Source: Hybos culiciformis
Lineage: Eukaryota > Arthropoda > Insecta > Diptera > Hybotidae
DNA length: 64,000 bases
Assembly (NCBI GenBank): GCA_964007475.1
Contig: OZ023273.1
Location: 17,125,922 to 17,189,921 of the forward strand
Direction: 5' to 3'
Shown: in pieces, positions 46,868 to 61,830 of the stretch
Numbering within the stretch: position 1 is the stretch's first letter
How the letters are laid out: each line of letters starts with the position of its first letter
Program-made: the position numbers and the translations under genes
Notes under the pieces: model-generated
Told to the model about the DNA's origin: nothing
Seen by the model: only the letters and a program-made list of their open reading frames with translations
The model's database searches: none

Positions 46868-49088
46868 TCAAAATTTCGCGCTGCGAACAACATTCTCATC
46901 ATAATCTTCGATTTCTTCATCATCATTATCAACGTCAACATCATGTGGTCTTATTGGATATCCTTGTTCCGGTTTAACAATTTTAACACCTTTGTTTCCA
47001 AACATTAAACAATCATACGATCTGAAATTTGATTCAACTTAAAATAGGACTTAGTTTTTAATTATTTTGTGATAATGTATATGTAAGAGGGTGAAGTACT
47101 CTAAGGATTTTAATTAATAATAGACCATTAAATTAAAAAAAAAAAAAATAATTTAAGGTCCAAATATTTTATATTTAATTAATAGTTTCATTATTGATCT
47201 CTGGATATTTATACAAAATAAGCAAAATATTGTATTAATCGCGTTATAAAGTTAAATAAATGGATTTCACAAACCTTTCGAATAATTCATAACCATCAAA
47301 ATAACCACCAACATTCATACATACGTGCATATTCTGTCCAATAAAATATACATCGTATAAAGTGAGACAGGCTCGAACAAATCCGAATCGTGGTAGCCTA
47401 AAGCACATTGGTGGTGGATTTTTACCAGTCACTTTATTTCTATATAATGTTATACTGTTCATTTTCATTTTAATGTCAAAAGCAAAATCTTCTGGAATGT
47501 ATGTGATTTCGAGACAGCTTTTTAAACCAATAGCTGACATAAAAGAACCGGTACAACATTTACATGTACCTTTATCACCTACAAAATATGTATACAAATT
47601 AAAAAAAAAAATTTAATGTAAAAAGTTTATTCAACACATACAAGTACATGGTATGACTGCTCCCAATGGATTAGCTGGTAAGCCAATTTGTCTTGCATCT
47701 AATTCTGTATTTTGATTTCTCATTTTATAATTAATTAATGCTATTTCCCGTGCTGCCTCCAGTGCAATATCTAAAAAAATAAAATGTTAATTTTGTTTAC
47801 TATTTTCTTTTGTGCACACTAACCCCGCATATAAAATAATAAAAGACTAGAAAAATATATAATAATATAATTAAATTTAATATGTGGAATCAGAAAAAAT
47901 TAATCTATATGCTAAAATTATTTATTTTGTTTGTGAACATAATATATATACATTAAACATTGTTTTACATATATAGCTAAGAAAATTTTATTAAACTGTC
48001 AGTTTCGAATTTTATATACTTGCAAATTAAATGTCAATTATTTGTACATTACTCTTATTTTATATAAAAATTCATTGTTGATAATATCAGGATTCAAGAA
48101 AATATTTTTTGCGTGGTCTAGACAGTTAACAAAATAAAATAAGATAAATTGTAAAAACAATAAAATAGATTATACTTTTTGCCTAGATTATTTTTTTTTT
48201 TGTAGGTGGAAAGTCAATTTTATTTAATTTCGAATTAAAAAAAAAAATTTAAAGAAATTTATATAAAAAATAATTTTTTTTTAACAACCGTGGCGTTGAA
48301 AGTAAAAGCGGTCCAAATGATAAAATCTACAATAACGAGATTATGTTGTCGAAATTGTCTTGTTTTTTATGTTTGTTTTTTTTTTCTCATAATTATGTAT
48401 ATAGTTATAGTTAAGTACATATGAATTATAATGATTATCACGAAAAGTTTTATTTTCCAATTTTATCAATTTAAGAAGACTTTATACGTTAAACAAAAAT
48501 AAGAAAAAAAAAAAAATTGAAATTTTTAAAATGTTCCAATTTTATAGCAATATGTATGCATAGATATTGTAACAACATAAATATAAATTATGGAAATAAA
48601 TAGATGTATCAATTCACAGTTGGAAATTTTTTTCTTTGAGTTTTATTCAAGAAAATCGATAACCAATTATTCTATTTCATTTCAGCTTTTAGGGGTGTTT
48701 TGAATTGAGATGGAATTTTGGGTTTCAAATTTCGTGTTTCTTTATAACTTCAGTCTAGTTTCTTCTCTAGGTTGATATTCTAGATCTTCCTTCCTTTCAA
48801 AATTAAATTAATTATTCTTTTTATTAATGTTTTTCTATTTTGATTTTGTGGTCTATAGTTCATAATATACATTATAATCAGTTTTCATAAACATTTTCTA
48901 CAAGCTCAAAAATGGGAATATTAATTTTAATTTTTAATTTTAATTGTTTAAACATTATTGTTTTTCGCCATTTTGCATCAAATACATAAATTTCATCAAT
49001 TAATTATACCTGATTTATCTTCATAAACTGCTAGTCCAACATCAAAATGAAATGCAAATAATATTATTGTTATAACATTCAACTTCAT
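46868..49088 (-). CDS. Secreted cysteine-rich DUF4773-type protein, four exons, 221 aa
   Basis: The coding exons on the minus strand are 49010-49088, 47642-47770, 47275-47578 and 46868-47021. All three introns have GT...AG ends, and the phases fit (1, 1, 2). The 221-residue product starts with a signal peptide, MKLNVITIILFAFHFDVGLA, followed by a short acidic and helical stretch. A cysteine-rich domain then begins at about residue 68 with PCTCDKGTCKCCTG and contains further Cys in SCLEI, PMCFR, ACLT, HVCMN and YDCL. The tail is strongly acidic (DVDVDNDDEEIEDYDE). The CxC...CxCC opening followed by a beta-rich segment is the signature of DUF4773, a family of secreted insect proteins of unknown function. 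Intron 2 is only 63 bp and intron 1 is 1.2 kb. The start is the only ATG that gives a signal peptide. The gene structure is well supported; the molecular role is unknown. Confidence 0.85.
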
Positions 49089-52000
49089 TATATTAATTAT
49101 AATTAATTTAAGTCGATACATATAAATTTTTTTTGGTTAATTAAATATATATTTGTATATAAAAAATATTAAAATTGAAAAAAAATGAAGTTACGTTAAC
49201 TAAAGTTAAGTATCAAATATGATATTTACTTTTAAATAAAACCACTCTCACTTTTGGTTGTCAAATAAAAATAAATTTTAAAGAAGAAAATAAAAGTATA
49301 AAAAAACCTGCTATCGCATAATATTTCTCCATTTCTCCATAAAACCAACAACAATTACGCTGTTTGTGCTTTGTATACTTATACATATTTATCACATTAG
49401 TTGAATTTTTTTTTGTTAAAGTCATTCAATAAATATTATTGATAGTGTATCATATCATAATACATTCATTCATTTATTCATTAAAAAAAAAAATAAAAAT
49501 AAATATTATGCTTTTTCTTCAACAACCCACCAAGTATGGAGGTGAATATAATTAAAATGAACGTGATTATTATTACTTAGTTTACATAAAAAAAATAATA
49601 ATATCATTATATTGTCATCGAATTTATAAATTTTACATTATTAAAAAAATCCGATAAAGAAATATAAGAAAATCTCAAAATGTGCCCTTTCTTAAAATTT
49701 GATTAAATTTACTACAATTTACAAAAACTTCAAAAAAAAATGTTTCCGTTTATATCTTAAAGTCACGATAATTATGATATTCATAAATGGAAAAAAAAAA
49801 ACATTTACTTAATGTATCTGCAAAGCCAGAATATGTATTTAATGGCATTCTTGTGAAAAGTAAAAGTTCAAACGTTTGATTTTTTCAAAGTTATTAAATC
49901 AAATATCAAAATTAATAAACTTTAAAACTTTTATACATAATCAATTTTGATACATTATAAAAGATTTATGCATTTTATACAACTCTACAGCTTGTGCGAA
50001 TAAATTGTTGAATATTTTTAACAGTGTTAAAAAATAAAATATACAATTCGGTTGATATTATGATGATTAATGATGTGTTAATGCTGATCGAATTAAGAAA
50101 GAAAGCAAATAATAATAAGAAAAAGAAAACAAAAATATAAATAAAACATGTTTTCTTGCATAAATTACAATAAAGAATTGTAACTAAAATATATGATGCT
50201 ATACAGCCGTCACAAATAGAATATTTATTATATCGGCCGGCTGCGGTGATTAAGAATACCTATAATTCATAAGTTTTTATCCTCACAATACAATTTTTGA
50301 ATAACACTAAGAAAATAAATAATAATTTTGGTTCTATCAAAATATGCTTAGAAAATTACTATAAAAACAGATAGCTGGTATAATTTTTGGGTAACCGTGT
50401 TGTGTGTGTACCTAAGGTCAAATCGAACCAGTGGATGGAGTTATCAAAATTTGCTATTTATCATACCAAGGAAAAATGGGTAATCTTTTACTTTTTAATA
50501 TGTCTGTTCATGTGATTATAGCAGAATTAGTCATAAAAACTTCAGAAACTCATGATTGTATAAAAAAATATTTTTTGTAAAACAAAATCTACAATTTTCG
50601 AGTAGAAATTCTCCCTACAATGCATTTGCTATAAATAAATGCAACTTTTTTAGCACATATTACAAGAAAATAACGCAGTTTTAGTTATAAACTTTCTGCT
50701 ATATTTTATAGCTGATTTACCATCGAAAGTATTGAGAAAATAATGTTCTACTACATTATATTTGGCTATCCACCACTGTAATAAGTCAGTAAACGATATA
50801 ATAACAAAATTGTACAAAATGTAAATGGTGTTTTTTTTTATTTAAATTGCACGGTTGGGTCATAATGAACAAAATTAGAATTTCATTTTCATAGTTTGCC
50901 CGATTCTTTGGAAAATGTGTATTAATATTCATAATGTGTATATACATTTTTTTTTTTTAATATAGTATGTATTATAGTTTCTAGCGCAAATACTAAAAAG
51001 GATAGTTTCCTAATTATAGTTAAACTATAGGAAAAGTTTTCTAATAAAATGCGTGACCAAAATCACTTCTATATTAAACAGAATCATTTATATATTTATT
51101 TAAATTATGCAGGAAAAAAATTAAAGTTATAACTAGTTTCACCTAGTTTGGAACCTTCCTTTCGAAATAATAATTGTTTAGTTTCATTTATTTGAGTTCA
51201 TTTTATAAAGTGTACTGTGGCTTGGCTTTATTTATATATTAATTATAATATGTTTATATTAAAAAAATACATATATATGTATTTTTATGATAATTGTGAT
51301 GAAAAAAAAATTCGGTGGAAATTAAGCTATAAATAAAATATTACAGAAAGATTATAATTAGAAGTATTTTATTTTGTGGTAGTATGTGCTCAAAATGTTG
51401 CATTTATTTTTTAAAAATCCATATAGCATTAGAAAATGAATTGTTAGCAAAAGAAATTACTTCAAAATATTCAAAAGGTATTATTGAGTTAGAATAATGA
51501 GTATAATGATATTTGTAAATAGCTAAAATTCGTTATTAATAATTATAATTTGCTTTGGAAAATTAAACTTCCCTCTTAAGAACTTCATAAAGTTCATAGA
51601 TTACAAGAGAATTCAAAACTAATAATAATTTGGACATACATGTGGAGATTCATTAATGCAAAGATTCCAAATACCATAACCAAATACTTAAGTGCATTAA
51701 AAAATAATCAAACCCTTAAAATCTAAAAGATTTGTTTATCATATGATCAAATATATACTCTGGTCAAATATATACTCTGGTGTATTAAATTTGAAGTAGT
51801 CGAGAGCAATTCAATTGCATATAATCTAATGTATGTATATCAACCCAAAAAATAAAATCTATTTTCTTCAATCTGAGCCAGAAACTAAACAAAATTTAAT
51901 TGCCAATAGCATTATTGTTATTGTTTTTATATTTCATCCATATGTGGAAAAGAATTAAGAAAAATTTTATAATTATTTTCTTTTAGTATGATTTCTTTTT

Positions 52001-55000
52001 TTTTTGGAAAAATTCAAAATTTCACAAACAGAAATAGAAGTGAATATAATTTAACATTCACATTACATTTATGTTCCTTTATTTAAATATAACACAGATA
52101 AAAATCTTAAATTAAATTTTCTAACATCTTTTAAAACACACAATCTTTGTACCAAAAAATAGAAAATTGGTTTACCTTTTTTTTTTTTCAATTATTATTA
52201 TTCTAATGATAATCTTAGAAAATTCAAGTGGAATGAAATAAGAATTATCTTATTTATGTGTTTCTATTTTTAAACTATTTAATAGTTCTCTTAAATTGTT
52301 TCAATTTAAAAAGTGAAAATAGGATTAAGATTTTTTTTCCGTGTTCTTATTTAAACATACTTTTTTTGGTTGAAAAATTTTCGGTTTCCAAACAAGAAAA
52401 TAATTCTATTCAAGATAATTTTTAAATAGTCGCAAAAATAATAAATTTATCTCACTTTTCTATTTTCAACAATTCGTGTTATTCGAAATTATTTTTAATT
52501 CAGATTGAATTTAAATTTTTAATTTACAGAAATTAAAATCTAAAAGTATAAAATAAAATTTTTTTTTTTTTTTAAATTATAGTGAGATTATGTCCTTTTG
52601 CTTAAAAATTATTAATTTTCTATAGCGGTGAAGTAAGAAAACCAAAAATAATTTTATATATATGTATAATATATTTATTATGAAAATTTACCATATTGTA
52701 AACTGAAAAGCTTTACACTTTTCACACAACATTATAAATATAAAACATTATGCTTGTTGTACATAGATTATATACATATATATTTTTAATAATTTCACAC
52801 AAGTTTCTATTCATTTGGGTATTTAACATAACCAATTTAGACTATGGTTCATTTCACTTGACTGAATATTCCAGTTTATTAATTTTTATAATTTAAAAAA
52901 AAAAAATCGTAATAATATAATAAAATAAAATATGAAAATAATATAATCTGTGAAGTTTTTTTTTCATATTATTTCATATGTATATATTTATTATTAATAA
53001 AATAATTTTGTCTTGTTTATTTTTCTATGTATTTTTCACTCAACAAAATTTTATTTGAAGTGAAAAGAAAAGATCTAAAGGATTTTCCAAATCATTGAAT
53101 AAAATGAAGGTATTTTTTTTTTTTTTTTAATACTGCTGCTCTTTTATTCTATGTGTATTTTTAGTAAAAAGTACAAAATATTTTATCCTTTACATTTTAT
53201 TTTATTTTATTTTTTTTTTTTTGTATCCATCATTTTTAAAGATTTACAAAAGGGTTGAAAAAAAAAGAAAATATTAAAAATATTATGTTAAATATGTACA
53301 AAATAAAATAATTTTACCGACACTACAAAAAAAAAAAAAAAGGATTAAATAAATTCTAGACCATTTCTACAAAAATTAATATGAAATTACTTTTAATTTA
53401 TTATGATGAAAAAATATAAAAATTTTCTAATATTAATTTTCAATCAATTGATTGAGAAGGAAAAAATTATTTTCTACAAATTTTATTTCATATACTTTTT
53501 TAAATCTATAAATTATAATATTGTTTGAACATCCGATCCGTATATATGTATGCATTATGCACATATTAGATTCGGATTGTAATTTCCAACAATATATTAA
53601 TTGATACAAATCATACTTTATTCAAATTAATTGCTCATTTGTTTATTATTATTATTATATTTATTTATTGAAGTTTTAGGAAAATTAAGTACCTACACGT
53701 ATAATTTAACAACAATTTATGTGTAATGTATTATTTTCCAATTAATTTATTTTTGATTGTTTGGAGGAAAGTTTAAATCAAAATTTAAATAATGAAATAA
53801 ATTAAAACTTTAATTAAAAATATACTTTACTTTTTTAATTTAATACAAAAAACACTAAGTAAAAAGTGCATAAAATTTAAAATATTGAAGATTACTATAT
53901 TAAGAACTTCTATTAACACGCCATCGTTGAAAAGTAGTATTATAATCCAATAAGTGCGTTAAATACTAAAAAATCGCATAAAAATTCAGATATCAATAAA
54001 TTTAGGAACTTAAGGTACATTTTAGATTCGATAGTTCTGGTAGTTAACTATCATCTCCTCTTTGAACCAAAAACTCAACGCCATCTACAGCCTTTTCATT
54101 ATTGCAATTCTCATCTTGAAAGATTTAGATTTAGACTTAGTCGCGATATTTTGTAAGATTAAAATACGGTTTTGTATTGATAGAATTAACACTTTTATTC
54201 TAAGAATATAAAATTTTCTCTCTGAAACTAAAATTTTATTTAAATTATTTTTTTCAGTATTATAAAATAATATTTTTTCCTTACTTTTGGTGATGGAAAA
54301 AAAAAAATACATGTATTTAAATTTGAAGTAAAACCACAAGCAAACATTTAATCCCTTAATTCAAAGGACATGAAATAAAACTTTATTTCACTTGTTTTTG
54401 TTTTTTTTATTCAAAATTATTGTTCTCAAACCCTATGATCGCTTTAAGCGATAATATAAATTTTCAAATGTTTTGTAATAGGCTTTTATAAAAATTTAAG
54501 GATAAAAAGAATAATTCTAAATAATATTTTTAATGTATGTTAATATATGTTTAAGTATATATTTGATATACATTCATTATGTAAATTTAAAATCTTGACA
54601 ATTAATTTGCAAAAAGGTATTGTGTTCATTAGCAGAAAACTCATAATTATCTGTGTATAATATTATATTGTACATAAGTTTATTTTTGATTAATTTGATA
54701 ATCCTTGTCCCTGTGGTGGAAATTTAATAATATTATCTTATTAATTATATTATGTACTAACAAAATAATAAGATATTTTTAATAATAGTATCACTGACAA
54801 TTCTTAAGTGCAACTCAGTGGTGGCGAAAATTTTCAAAAATTTCATTTAAATAAATTGGATTGATTGATAATTGATTTTTTTTGTACATATATAATTAGT
54901 ACATTTACTGAGTCATACATAATTATACATTGAAAATTATTTGAGCAAATTTTCATATTGAATAGAAAGTTTTAATTCGTTAAAAGATTTTTATTTACAA

Positions 55001-57454
55001 GAAAGAAAAAGTTTGCCGCCACAAGAAAATTATCTAGGAACTGAACCATATAATTGATTTTTAGTGGCCTTATATATTATATATTATTTTCTTAACTTTA
55101 TCATAATATTTTTGATATTATTTACAAAAAAAAAAAACGAAATTAGTTTTGAATAATATTCTTCACGTGATTTTGATGTTTTTTTAATAAAAAAACATTG
55201 TGATGAAATATTTCTTTTCAAAAGGAGATAAATTACATTATATATATATTGATTTGACCAATTATTATACTTGAGATATTGTGATTCTCTTCTACTTTAT
55301 TATAAAAATAAAATAATCTCTTAAAATATTCGAATACTAAAGAAAAGCTTAATTCTTAAAATATCGAAATATTCGTGCTTTTCCTATTAATCTCATTGGG
55401 TCGGTGAATTTTGAAAACAAATTAATGAGCAATAACTTATAAGCCAACAAACAATTTTGTATTTAATTTAACTAAAGCTACTTTTGGCCTGTCGAGGAAT
55501 TGAATACGGAACGTTTATTAGGAGTGTTCTTCAACTGAACAGAGGTCATTTATAATTTCGCGCAGATCCGGAATTATTCTGATTATATAATTTATTTAAA
55601 ACTTTTATAACTTAATGATGTTAACTTTTATTTCATAGTTAAATTAAAATACTTAATTTAATATTAATCTGAAGAATTATAAAAATTGTTGAATAAAAAT
55701 AAATAAATAAAAAGCTGTGATATTATTTTTGTATACACAATATAATGTTAAAAAATATTTCTAAGTAGCTGGGATGGTAGCTAGCCTAGCTTTATTGTTT
55801 TTTTTTTTTTTTGAAATGTCAATATTTATGATGAAAAATGGTAGATTTTATTTAAAATCATAAACGAGAATAAATGTTTCACTTTATTTTCCGATCATAA
55901 ATATTGGATTAATAATCCATTTCATAACAAAAAAAAAAAAAAAACTGAATGAAATTCGATTTTTTTTTTTTTTATTGAAAAAGTAAAAGTATCTTCCGGA
56001 AATTTATTTATTTATTTTTTTTTTTGTAAATTGAACCGAAAATCCCAAACTCTGAAAGATAAAAATATACTTTGTTTTTTGGTTGGTATATAAGTATATA
56101 TATAAAATAGTAGTGAAAAATATGCACATAAATATGTATAATGTATATTGTAATACATTTATATATACATTTATCCGGAAATATTATTTTTTTGGGCATA
56201 TTTTATAATTTTTGGCGACATATCTTGAATGTTGATGGTTTTGAAAATGGTACGGATCAAAAAAATAAATTCCTTATGCCATTATATAGAAAAAATTCTT
56301 ATGGCTGAATAATGTAAAAGATAAAATTGTTGGTGTGAAAAGAATTAAAATGAAATATCAAGTTGAAACCGAAAAAATTTCAACTTAAATTTATCAAAAA
56401 CATTGAGATTTCTGTTTTTGTATAATAATGTTTTGACAAAAAAAAAAATAGAAGAATTAATTCTTAACTATCACTTTTTCATAAATGGTATTTTGTAGAT
56501 ATATGACATAGTTTTTTCCTGAAATCAAATAAAATTCGATTTTAATACATTTTCCGGCTTCTGTTAATTTATCTCACGAATCTATTTCTAATGATGCCGA
56601 AATAATTTAATCTTAGTCAACATTTGTGTATGGTAAGGTGAAGAGACGAGGTGCTTAGATGAATTGAGATGAGGTGGCATTTTATTTTTTGTCAAAATAT
56701 TAAGAAAATTTATAATTTAAACTATCAAGCGAACAAATAACTCTTTAAGACACAACACCATAATCATGCTATGGAAAAAAATCTAGGATGAAAAAAGAAA
56801 AAAAAATTGGTAAAAGTATGGCTAACTATGTATACCGAAGAGTTTTATTCTAAATGTAGCCTTAAAATTTATGTTGCAAAAAATACTTTTTCCGTTCATC
56901 TATCCTGTTTGCAAAAATGAAAATAGTTTAATAAACGAAAAACTAGAAAATTTTGACTACACTAACAGGATGCTCATTTTCTTTTTTTTATTGTGTGTGA
57001 AATAAAGGATGATATATTTTTATTATCTAAAAGATCATAAATTTTGAATTTAGAAATTTTTCAAATTTTAAAAAATGGTTAGATATTTTCTGTTCAAATT
57101 GATTGCAGTTCTATAAATTTCGACAGATGTTCAATCTGTAAAATTATTTTTATATTAATTTTTTTAAGCTATAAATTTGATATAGTTTAAGTTGTAAATA
57201 TTTTATTGTTGCTTTCATACATATAATATAGGTTCATACATATAAGTTGTTGTGAAAAGCATTTAACTCTCTCAAAGAGCACATAATTTAACTTAAAAAT
57301 AAAATGGATAAAAAAAAAAGAATTCAAAGTCTTTCATTTTCTACATACATTTTATGAAAAGCATGTTAGAATTTTTTTTTTCTTTATTTGTAAAAAAAAG
57401 CAGATACAATTTTTTACCTAATTATATATGACACAAAACATAATTGCAGAGAAA
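49089..57454. other. AT-rich intergenic stretch between the two right-hand genes
   Basis: This is largely A/T homopolymers and simple sequence (for example 53110-53335). It includes a 17-bp TCAAATATATACTCTGG tandem near 51747-51781 and a small GC-rich word CGGCCGGCTGCGG at 50235. The promoter of the gene whose ATG is at 49088 should lie at its left end, but I cannot place a TATA box or start site with confidence. No exons are seen. Confidence 0.4.
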
Positions 57455-60400
57455 TTAATTTTTCTTAAATCTACCATACTTTAAAATTGTTTTATTTGTT
57501 TTTGGTATTAATGTGGTATACCCAGATACAATATTCCTTTTATCAATATGGTTTTCATAATGCTTCAATAAATTTTTGAATCTTGTTTGTAAGACCAAAG
57601 CTTGTTTAGATACCTCCTTTGATTTCGCCATATTATTGCGAACTGTTTTCTCAATAGGCTTACATATATCTGGATCATGTATATCTAATTCATTCAACAA
57701 ATCCTGTTAAGTTCACAAAATAGAAATATATAAAGAGATCTAATAGTTAATTAGCCTATCATACACTAAAATGCTTTCTACCATCGACGGTTCAAAAATA
57801 ATTTCAATAGAAATATGGCTTCTTATAAAAACCATAGCTTCTTATAAAAATAATTTTCAAAACTATGACAAATGTGAACCCGAAATTTTGGAAACTATTT
57901 TTTTCTGAATGATACTTATTATAGAATGCAAACGTCCTTTGAGTTTTGCAGAAACTTTGAAAATTTTAAGTTCAATAGATCAATAAACTAGAAAATAATT
58001 TTAGTGTTTAGGATTCAACTTTATATAGAATCATTTATAAAACCTTTACTGAAATAAATAAATAAATTTTTATTACCAATAATTTGTCTTGAATGAGACC
58101 AATTTGTTCAACAATACTTAATTCAACTTTGCCAGTTCCACCATGAGCAAAAATAGAAATCTTTTCGTCATTATTGTCTTCCATTGTTTCCAATTTGTTC
58201 AACAATGTTGGTACCACTGCTTCAATTTTAACAGCTAGCTTACTGCAATATTATTTGAAATAACCAAAACTAAATATTTTTTCTTAAATTTGTCAAAAAA
58301 ACAAAAAATTGTTGCATAGAGCTATCGTTAAAATTTGACAAAATAGAAATTCGGAAGATATTCCAATGTGATATAAACAGGAATTTTATTCATTTAGATT
58401 AATGAATTTTCGTTACGCATTGCTTATTTTGTTGTACCTAGTTTCAATTTTGTGCCATTAATAAAAAAATATGCCTATATTTAAATAAGTATCTTCGTAT
58501 TCAAAAGTTCGAAAAGATATGTGTATTGTTTCTTTCTTATGTATATTTGTACTTACTCAGTTATTTGCTTTTTCTGCCATCCATTTAAAATTGTTACAGT
58601 TTGATACTGAAAGGTCTCACGGCGTTCTCGAAGAAATTCAGGATTTTTTAAATATAAACGTTTTTGTGTTCGCAACTGATGTGATTTCATCTAGAAGTAT
58701 ATAAAGTATTCCTCACTATTAATAGTCTAGTCTTTTTATTAAGAACAGAGCAATACAAAAGAAAAAAAATGTTTACAATTATATTTATTGTATTTATATA
58801 GCAAATCTATTTAGAATAGAGTTAATTATTTTCTAGTTTTGTCCATTTCCTTTGCACTGACTGTTATGTAGTTCTTCCATGAATACTTCTTTCTTAAATA
58901 ACTATATGTATACAAAATAATGCTTACAAATTTATCATAAACAATAGAAACAATATGATTCAATAGAGCTGTTCTTGTTAAATGACGATTGTAATTGAAC
59001 ATTTTTCTTTGAATATTTTGATAGCCCTGAAATTTGAAATAACAACATTTTAATGTTAAATATAGCTAGGATATAATTGTATCCGTTGTATTGGCTTAAT
59101 CAACGCCCAACTTCAGACAACCGATACAATTCATTATTCAAAGTATTTGGTTTGCCTTAAATGAATTTTAAAATTATGGCAATATTGTATATAATTTAAT
59201 TCTGCTTTTAATCTAACTATTTTAAATGTTATTCTCAACAATTTTATTAATAAAAAATTGTAAACAATAAAATTAAATTTTTAGTAGTTATAATAATTTA
59301 TGGAATTTAGGTTAAATAGGTCATGTTATTTGTATGTTAACAATGATTGTGAAAATTCTGAATAAAATATAACCCGATAATGAAAAGTCAATTTTCTTTT
59401 TCAAAAAAAAACTTATATGTATGAATGTAAAATCGTATGAAATAAATAATTAATTATATTTTTGAAACTTCGGTCCTGCGGTTAAGGCGTAATTGAAAAC
59501 AGAGAATTTACATTTTTAACTATAAAAATAGTTGAGATTACCCTGAGAGTGCTGGGATGTTTCGACGTCAAGTGGCCTAAATAACCGATTCGGATCAAAC
59601 GCTATACAATATTTAATAAGAATATATGTAACTAAATTTCAAAACAGGTTTCTAAGATAGCAGAAATTGAATTTTAATTTTTATTTATTAGAAGATTTTT
59701 TTATTGTTATTAATATAAATTATATTAATTCCTCACTTTCAACCACAAATCAGCATTTAGATAATTTCTTTTGCTTAAATATGGTTTTATTAAGTCATCA
59801 ATATAATGTTTGAATTGACTTTTTTCAGATGGTCCATGTTCATCAGGAACTTTCAAAAGGAATTCATTAATATTTTTATTTTTTAACATTTTGCATAATG
59901 TTTCAATATTCTCACTGTCTTCACTGACGTTGTCAAAATAATCCTAAAATATACAAAATATTGTGAGAATTTGTTTTCAGTGTTTGCAAACTACAATCAA
60001 AAACAAAAGAAAACATAATTGAATAGTATAAAACCAATATAAATACATCTATAGAGAAACAAAAAACGATAAGATTCATTTGCCAATGAATTACTAATAT
60101 TTAGTTATTCATTGTCGGATACTTTTAAATCAATTTAAAAATGAATTATTTATTGAAAAATAAAGGATTGTATTGTTGCCACCAAATTAAACCAGATGAA
60201 TATTCTACAAATTGTCATTAATATAATATGAATAATATATTTTCACTTATACATACTTTAAAAAACGAACGGTTATTAATGAAATTTCATAATTTGAAAT
60301 ATATTGAGGGTAAAATTTTTTGGAAAATAAATTAATTCAAAATGTACATAAAAAAGTTTATTTTTATTTTAAAGTTTTGACAAATTTAAAAATATTCCGG

Positions 60401-61535
60401 AAAAATTTTATGTTATACTTACAATTAGTTTCAATAAGTATCGAAATCTTTGATAAACTTCTGTAACACTCATAAAGATTTTCTGATTTTCCAGTTCTAA
60501 AGCCCTTTTTTCATCTGACAGTTGAACTTTTTCCAATTCTTTTAATTCTAAGTATTTTTCACGTAAATTATTGAATGCTTGATTTTCGATGTCGATAAGA
60601 CGTTCATAGCAAAACTGTTCAAAGAAAAATTATTAAAAAATATCTTATATTCGGTTTTTAATCAACAAACAAACAAAAAATTAAAAGTAATAGAAGCTCA
60701 AAATTTTTTATTATCAATTAAAAAGTTTAAGTAACTAAACTTGGGGGCACCTAAATAGTATTAACTTTTACTACTATGTGCCACTTTTTCATTCAACTCT
60801 ATTTTGGGAGTTAATGACCGACCCAAATTACAATAATTTTTAAATTTATAAATTTCAATTTATATAACAAAAATTGATATATTATGTATATAAATATATA
60901 TTAATTAAATTTGATATTTACTTCGTAAAATGATTTAATATTTCCATAAATTTTTGTTTGAAATTCAATTTCTTGATATTTCTCCAAAGCATTTTTCTCG
61001 TTTGAGTAAGAGAAAAATTTAGTTCTCATTATTGCCCGAAATTTGATTACATCAGTTTTCATCATGAATTTTTTTATTGGTTTCCTGGTATTTGCATCCT
61101 TTATATAATTTGAATCAACAGTTATTGCAACTGTGGGTGCTACCGGGTTAATTAAAAGTCCTTTCTGAAATTAGGATATAAAATATAAAGTACGTCGTCA
61201 TCATCGTAGATAAAAAAAATAGTTTAATATGAATCATAACAACATTATGTGTAATTGTTAATTGCACTATCTCTACTATAAAATAAAACTTACATTATTG
61301 AAATTATCGATTGTTAGATTTGGTTCTGGTGATTTTGGTTCGGTTATATCACTTTTAGAATAAAAATCTTAAAAGCCAAAATAATAGTTAGGTATATATT
61401 AAAAGTTTTAACATAAGAAAAATACATTGATTTAATAATATTACCGCTGTATCTTCTGTGAACAGATTTTCGTCTCAATTTAGATTTTTCCATTGATTTT
61501 TTAGAAGAATCATCAATTGATTTTAATTCGTCCAT
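57455..61535 (-). CDS. Coiled-coil-rich protein of unknown function, nine exons, 484 aa
   Basis: The coding exons on the minus strand are 61445-61535, 61294-61367, 60922-61164, 60423-60614, 59737-59943, 58928-59026, 58557-58690, 58077-58242 and 57455-57703. Every intron (77 to 710 bp) has GT...AG ends and all phases agree, giving one frame of 484 residues from ATG (61533-61535) to TAA (57455-57457). The N-terminus is basic and Ser/Lys-rich (SKLRRKSVHRRYS). Residues of about 90-200 are heptad-like and highly charged (NNLREKYLELKELEKVQLSD, EKRALELENQKIF). A second helical block contains NPEFLRERRETFQYQTV and LNGWQKKQI. The C-terminus is Lys-rich. There is no signal peptide, membrane segment or enzyme motif. 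The pattern resembles cytoskeletal or axonemal coiled-coil proteins, but that is inference and I do not recognise the family. The apparent + strand frame at 58519-58704 is a shadow of exon 7. Confidence 0.85.
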
Positions 61536-61830
61536 TGTATTAAATTATAATTAAATATTATAAAATTAAATAAAACATTAAATATCTTAAAACGAAAAAA
61601 ATTTGAAAAAGTTTGTAACTATTTAATATTTGTAAATATTTTTTCGCGTTGCTAAGACAATGTTGTTGAATAATAAAACAAAATCATTGACTTAAAAGAA
61701 AAATAATATGGTCATAAAAATTTTGTTTTTAGTTTTAATTATAACTAGTCATTTCCGACGCCAACGTTGTTTCTCTAGTCGAGTCTTTATTAAAAGTAAT
61801 TTAAAAAAATTACATATTTCGCATTAAAAA
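61536..61830. promoter_or_regulatory. Presumed promoter / 5' UTR side of the coiled-coil gene
   Basis: This is the sequence directly upstream (minus strand) of the ATG at 61535. It is AT-rich and then less so at 61740-61790 (TTTCCGACGCCAACGTTGTT). I cannot identify a TATA box or start site. The assignment rests only on position. Confidence 0.25.

Noticed and set aside
47362..47616. An 84-codon + strand frame
   Set aside because: It is the antisense of exon 3 of the DUF4773-type gene.
58519..58704. A 61-codon + strand frame
   Set aside because: It is the antisense of exon 7 of the well-supported minus-strand gene.
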